Shown here: positions 61,611-64,000 of the stretch, piece after piece
Layout: the number at the start of each line of letters is the position of its first letter
Position numbering within the stretch: position 1 is the first letter of the stretch
Assembly (NCBI RefSeq): GCF_947179515.1
Contig: NC_067472.1
Span: forward strand, 162,977,261-163,041,260
Reading direction: 5' to 3'
Length of the DNA stretch: 64,000 bases
From: Apodemus sylvaticus
Lineage: Eukaryota > Chordata > Mammalia > Rodentia > Muridae
Notes under the pieces: generated by a model
Database searches by the model: none
The model's input: only the letters and a program-made list of their open reading frames with translations
What the model was told of the DNA's origin: nothing
Made by a program: the position numbers and the translations under genes

Positions 61611-63214
61611 TCATTCATCCATAGCCAAGCCTAAGAGGTCAGTTGGAGGGGTTTCTGGGTGGGATGGCCTTCTGTTCTGTGTAACATGAGGACAGTCGAC
61701 TGCCCAGTGACCCTCATGATGACACCTAGGACATGATCCCCTTGGCTTGTGGGGGTTGGGGCAAATCTTTGCCCAGTGGCCTGATTGACCACATCTATAG
61801 CAGGGAGCTGATGGTACCTGAGCCTTGGAAGGCCTGGAGCCTGGGGTGGTAGCTGGTGCTGGTCGGACAGCTTTTGCCAGCATGTGGTACTTTTTTTCAG
61901 GCTTTTTCATCTCTCTCATGGTATACCTTGAAGGCCAGTGCCAAGACTTCTGCCTGTGGATTCAGGGGTCCTCTCTCCAAGCGTCTAAGTTTAGCTCTTA
62001 TGTCGGGATAGCTTTGGGAAAAGAAATAAGTCATTAAGAGTTGCTTACCTTCTGGATTCTCAGGATCTAGATTAGTGTATTGTAACAAAGCCTTCGTGAG
62101 GCATTCTAAAAACTGAGATGGATTTTCCTGTTTATCTTGGACAACCTCTTGGAGTTTTTCAAAATTTATTGGCTTTAAAGCTGCCGTTCTGAGACCAGAT
62201 AGAAGGCATGTAACAAACCTGTCTCTGGCTAAAATACCAGCTGTGGAATTATAATCCCATAGTGGGTCTTGGTCAGCTACTGTCTGAGATCCAATTGGAT
62301 AGCTTCTGTCTGTCTGGTGAATTTTGTCTGCATGCGTTTTTGTCTCTTCCCAAACTCGCCTGCGTTCATCAGGAAGTAAATTGTTAGTAAGAATCATATA
62401 AACATCATGAAAAGTCAAGTTGTAAGATTGAGTAATGTACTGAAATTCTTTAATAAAGTTAGAGGGGTTAGAAGTATAAGAATCCAGTCTACTTTCTATT
62501 TGAGAAAGTTCACTCAATGAGAAGGGAACATGTACTCTAACCAGACCATCAATTCCAGCCACTTCCCTCAGAGGAAGGACTGGTGCTGGGTCAGGTGTCT
62601 TTGGAGGAGAAGAACTTGGGGGTTTGGCCATAGTCTTAGAACGCATAATAGGAGGGGTAAAGGTTGGCGCCAGTTCAAGGCGTCTGTGGTGATCTTTTGC
62701 TGGCACAGAGGGAGAGGAGACATCTGGGGAGGTCGGGTTGGTAGACTCTGAGACCTGGTGAGAGGGAGAAATTGAGGCTGTAGTTTGAGATCTTGTAGTC
62801 TCAACATGTCTGTGGTGAGTGGACGGAGGTGGTTCATCAGCGGGGCCGAAGGTAATGCCATCTAGTGGAGGGTGAGTAGGTTTCATGGCTAGGAGAAGCT
62901 GAGATGGCGAGCAGGCAGCGCAAAGAGAAGGCTTAGACCAGAGATAGATAAAAGCTTGAACGTATAGGATTTGGTCCCATTTACCGGATTGCTGACAGTA
63001 TGTATTAAGATCCCTTAAAACAATTGGATCTAGGGTGCCATTAGGTGGCCATTTGGAATTATTGTCTAGCTTATAATGAGTCCAGACCTTATTACAGAGG
63101 TTTATTAGTTTTGACTGCCTCAAATCGTGTGTTAGTTTCAGAGACTTGAGCTTTTTCCAGGAGACATCCCAGTGGGGTGCCTGGAGGTACTGGCGAAGAC
63201 ACTCTATTACCCAT
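61611..63214 (-). pseudogene. gag: gag: matrix, capsid and nucleocapsid
   Basis: The start ATG at 63214 is followed by GNRVSSP, a myristoylation-type N-terminus. A one-base change in an A-run near 63155 shifts the frame; matrix then continues in a 408-codon block (63123-61897) with a Pro-rich linker and capsid including the major homology region (about QENPSQFLECLTKALLQYT). A second one-base shift near 61905 leads into nucleocapsid, which has two C-X2-C-X4-H-X4-C boxes (61802-61761 and 61733-61692). Gag ends at TGA 61613-61611, in frame with pol. Confidence 0.92.
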
Positions 63215-63889
63215 CAGGTGGGTGGGGGTATTGTTATTACACAATCGGTGTCCTGAAGAGTGTATATAACAAATAACGGCAGCTAAGCCAGAGGGTCCAG
63301 ACCATCATGAGGGCCCCTAGTAGCTGAGGCTATAAAGCCGGAAGAAGTATCCCTCCTGGGCCAGGGTTTGCGTGGATGGCTGTAAGCCAATGGGGAGACT
63401 CAGGATTACTTCTGGATTAGGAGACACCTGGGGTTTGGGTGTCCAAAAACAAGTGTTAGCTGGGGAGGCACCTAGCTCCAGAAAAGATTGGCCAGATCCC
63501 TTCTGAACTTAAGAACCTGCCCAGCCAACTGAAAGACATTACCTTTTTAGGCCGATGGTGTTCGCTAAGGGAGTGCAATCCGATATCCGGAACATGGAAC
63601 TATTTGGTTTAGTGGCTCAGAGGCAAACCAAGTGGCAGCAGTGGAGCTGGGTGCGTGGGGCAGCAGCGGGCAGCAGGCAGTGCAGCAGCAAGTGCGGGAT
63701 GCGGTGGTGGTGGCGGCAGCGGCTGTGGCTGCAGCGGTGGCTCCCGCGGCAGCTGCGGCGGTGACTGCAGCGGTGGCAGCTGCAGCAGCGGTGGCTGTGG
63801 CGGCTGTGGCGGTGCAGGAAGCAGGGGCATGGGCAGTAGTGGAGTAGGGAGTGTAGCAGCATAGCAGAGGCAATGGCAGGTGGGAGTGC
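63215..63889 (-). other. Proviral leader with a GCN-rich tract
   Basis: About 675 bases between the primer-binding site and gag. The part at about 63640-63850 is an imperfect GCN/CAG-type triplet tract, read as GCTGCxGCC-rich on the minus strand. All three minus frames stay open over parts of it, giving poly-Ala, Pro/Leu-rich and Cys/His-rich strings that look compositional. The packaging signal would be expected here but I cannot identify it. Confidence 0.75.
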
Positions 63890-63907
63890 TCCTAAGTCGG
63901 CTCGCCA
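63890..63907 (-). other. Primer-binding site, arginine tRNA-like
   Basis: Minus strand TGGCGAGCCGACTTAGGA begins one base after the U5 end. TGGCGAGCC matches the complement of the 3' end of a tRNA-Arg (ACG) as I remember it; later bases match only with a gap. Assignment is tentative. Confidence 0.55.
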
Positions 63908-63908
63908 G

Positions 63909-64000
63909 TGTTGGTTTCTGTGTTGGCTTCTGCACTCGCTCAAATGTCCTGTCTGCTCGCAGTGCCCACACGAGTGCACCACGGGCACCGCGCTGCAGAC
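63909..64000 (-). mobile_element. 5' LTR, U5 end only, cut by the window edge
   Basis: Plus-strand TGTTGGTTTCTGTGTTGG aligns with the start of the 3' LTR (TGTTGGTTTCTGCATTGG). Shared blocks are AATGTCCTGTCTGCTC and TGCCCACAC. About 25 bases of the 3' LTR are absent here. The rest of this LTR lies outside the window. Confidence 0.85.

Larger units (their letters stand above)
49432..64000 (-). mobile_element. Gammaretrovirus-like endogenous provirus, incomplete at the window edge
   Basis: Order on the minus strand: 5' LTR (partial), primer-binding site, leader, gag, pro-pol, env, 3' LTR. Gag and pol share one frame separated by a single stop, and env carries CWLC and C-X6-CC motifs; both are gammaretroviral (class I) traits. 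Two nucleocapsid Cys-His boxes separate it from the murine leukaemia virus branch. It is inactivated by gag frameshifts, in-frame stops in pol and env, a changed protease motif and a 6.4-kb L1 in env. It is a genomic fossil; no infectious capacity is indicated. Confidence 0.92.

Noticed and set aside
63565..63873. Poly-Ala, Pro/Leu-rich and Gly/Ser-rich open frames on both strands in the proviral leader
   Set aside because: All frames stay open because of the GCN composition. There is no conserved domain, and the tract sits in a non-coding leader.

Overview
The window looks like a gene-poor stretch of a murid rodent nuclear genome. The evidence is the repeat content: L1 elements of murine type, tRNA- and 7SL-derived SINEs of the B1, B2/B3, B4 and ID kinds, a URR1-like hAT element, a short class II-like solo LTR, many (CA)n, (GA)n, (TA)n and (TCTA)n arrays, and a rodent class I endogenous retrovirus (ERV). 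I found no host protein-coding exon, no tRNA, rRNA or recognisable ncRNA gene, and no CRISPR or bacterial feature. Family names come from remembered consensus sequences, not from a search. I do not assign a species.

Layout. 1-15.1 kb is AT-rich intergenic DNA with scattered SINEs, microsatellites, dispersed repeats and one 220-bp duplication. 15.16-21.0 kb is an almost full-length, inactivated L1 on the minus strand (L1-A) with a (TA)n tail. 22.9-26.7 kb is an old minus-strand L1 carrying a URR1-like hAT element (itself holding a nested retroposon) and a 368-bp solo LTR. 27.83-29.31 kb is a twin-primed (5'-inverted) L1 with a short 3' transduction. 30.1-38.0 kb is an older minus-strand L1 (L1-C). 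It is interrupted by a promoter-monomer 'mini-L1' with its own 17-bp target-site duplication (TSD) and by a second twin-primed L1 with a 16-bp TSD. 41.1-46.7 kb is another old minus-strand L1 (L1-E) split by a younger plus-strand L1. 46.7-47.2 kb is one more L1 fragment.

49.43-64.0 kb is a minus-strand gammaretrovirus-like provirus. Its order is 3' LTR, env, pol, gag, leader/primer-binding site, and a 5' LTR that runs off the window end. A full-length L1 (L1-F, 50.465-56.867 kb) sits inside env, flanked by a 14-bp TSD at a textbook TT|AAAA site.

How it fits together. The window is a stratified record of retrotransposition: old L1s hold younger L1s, a solo LTR and a hAT element, and the provirus holds the L1. 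The provirus keeps readable gag, pro, RT, RNase H, integrase and env segments, but all are broken: two gag frameshifts, four in-frame TGA codons in pol, a changed protease motif, a TGA in the transmembrane (TM) subunit, and the L1 insertion. All L1s seen are incompetent. The most interesting material is structural: the mini-L1, two independent 5' inversions that break at the same L1 nucleotide, the transduction, the all-TGA decay of pol, and a GCN-rich tract in the proviral leader.
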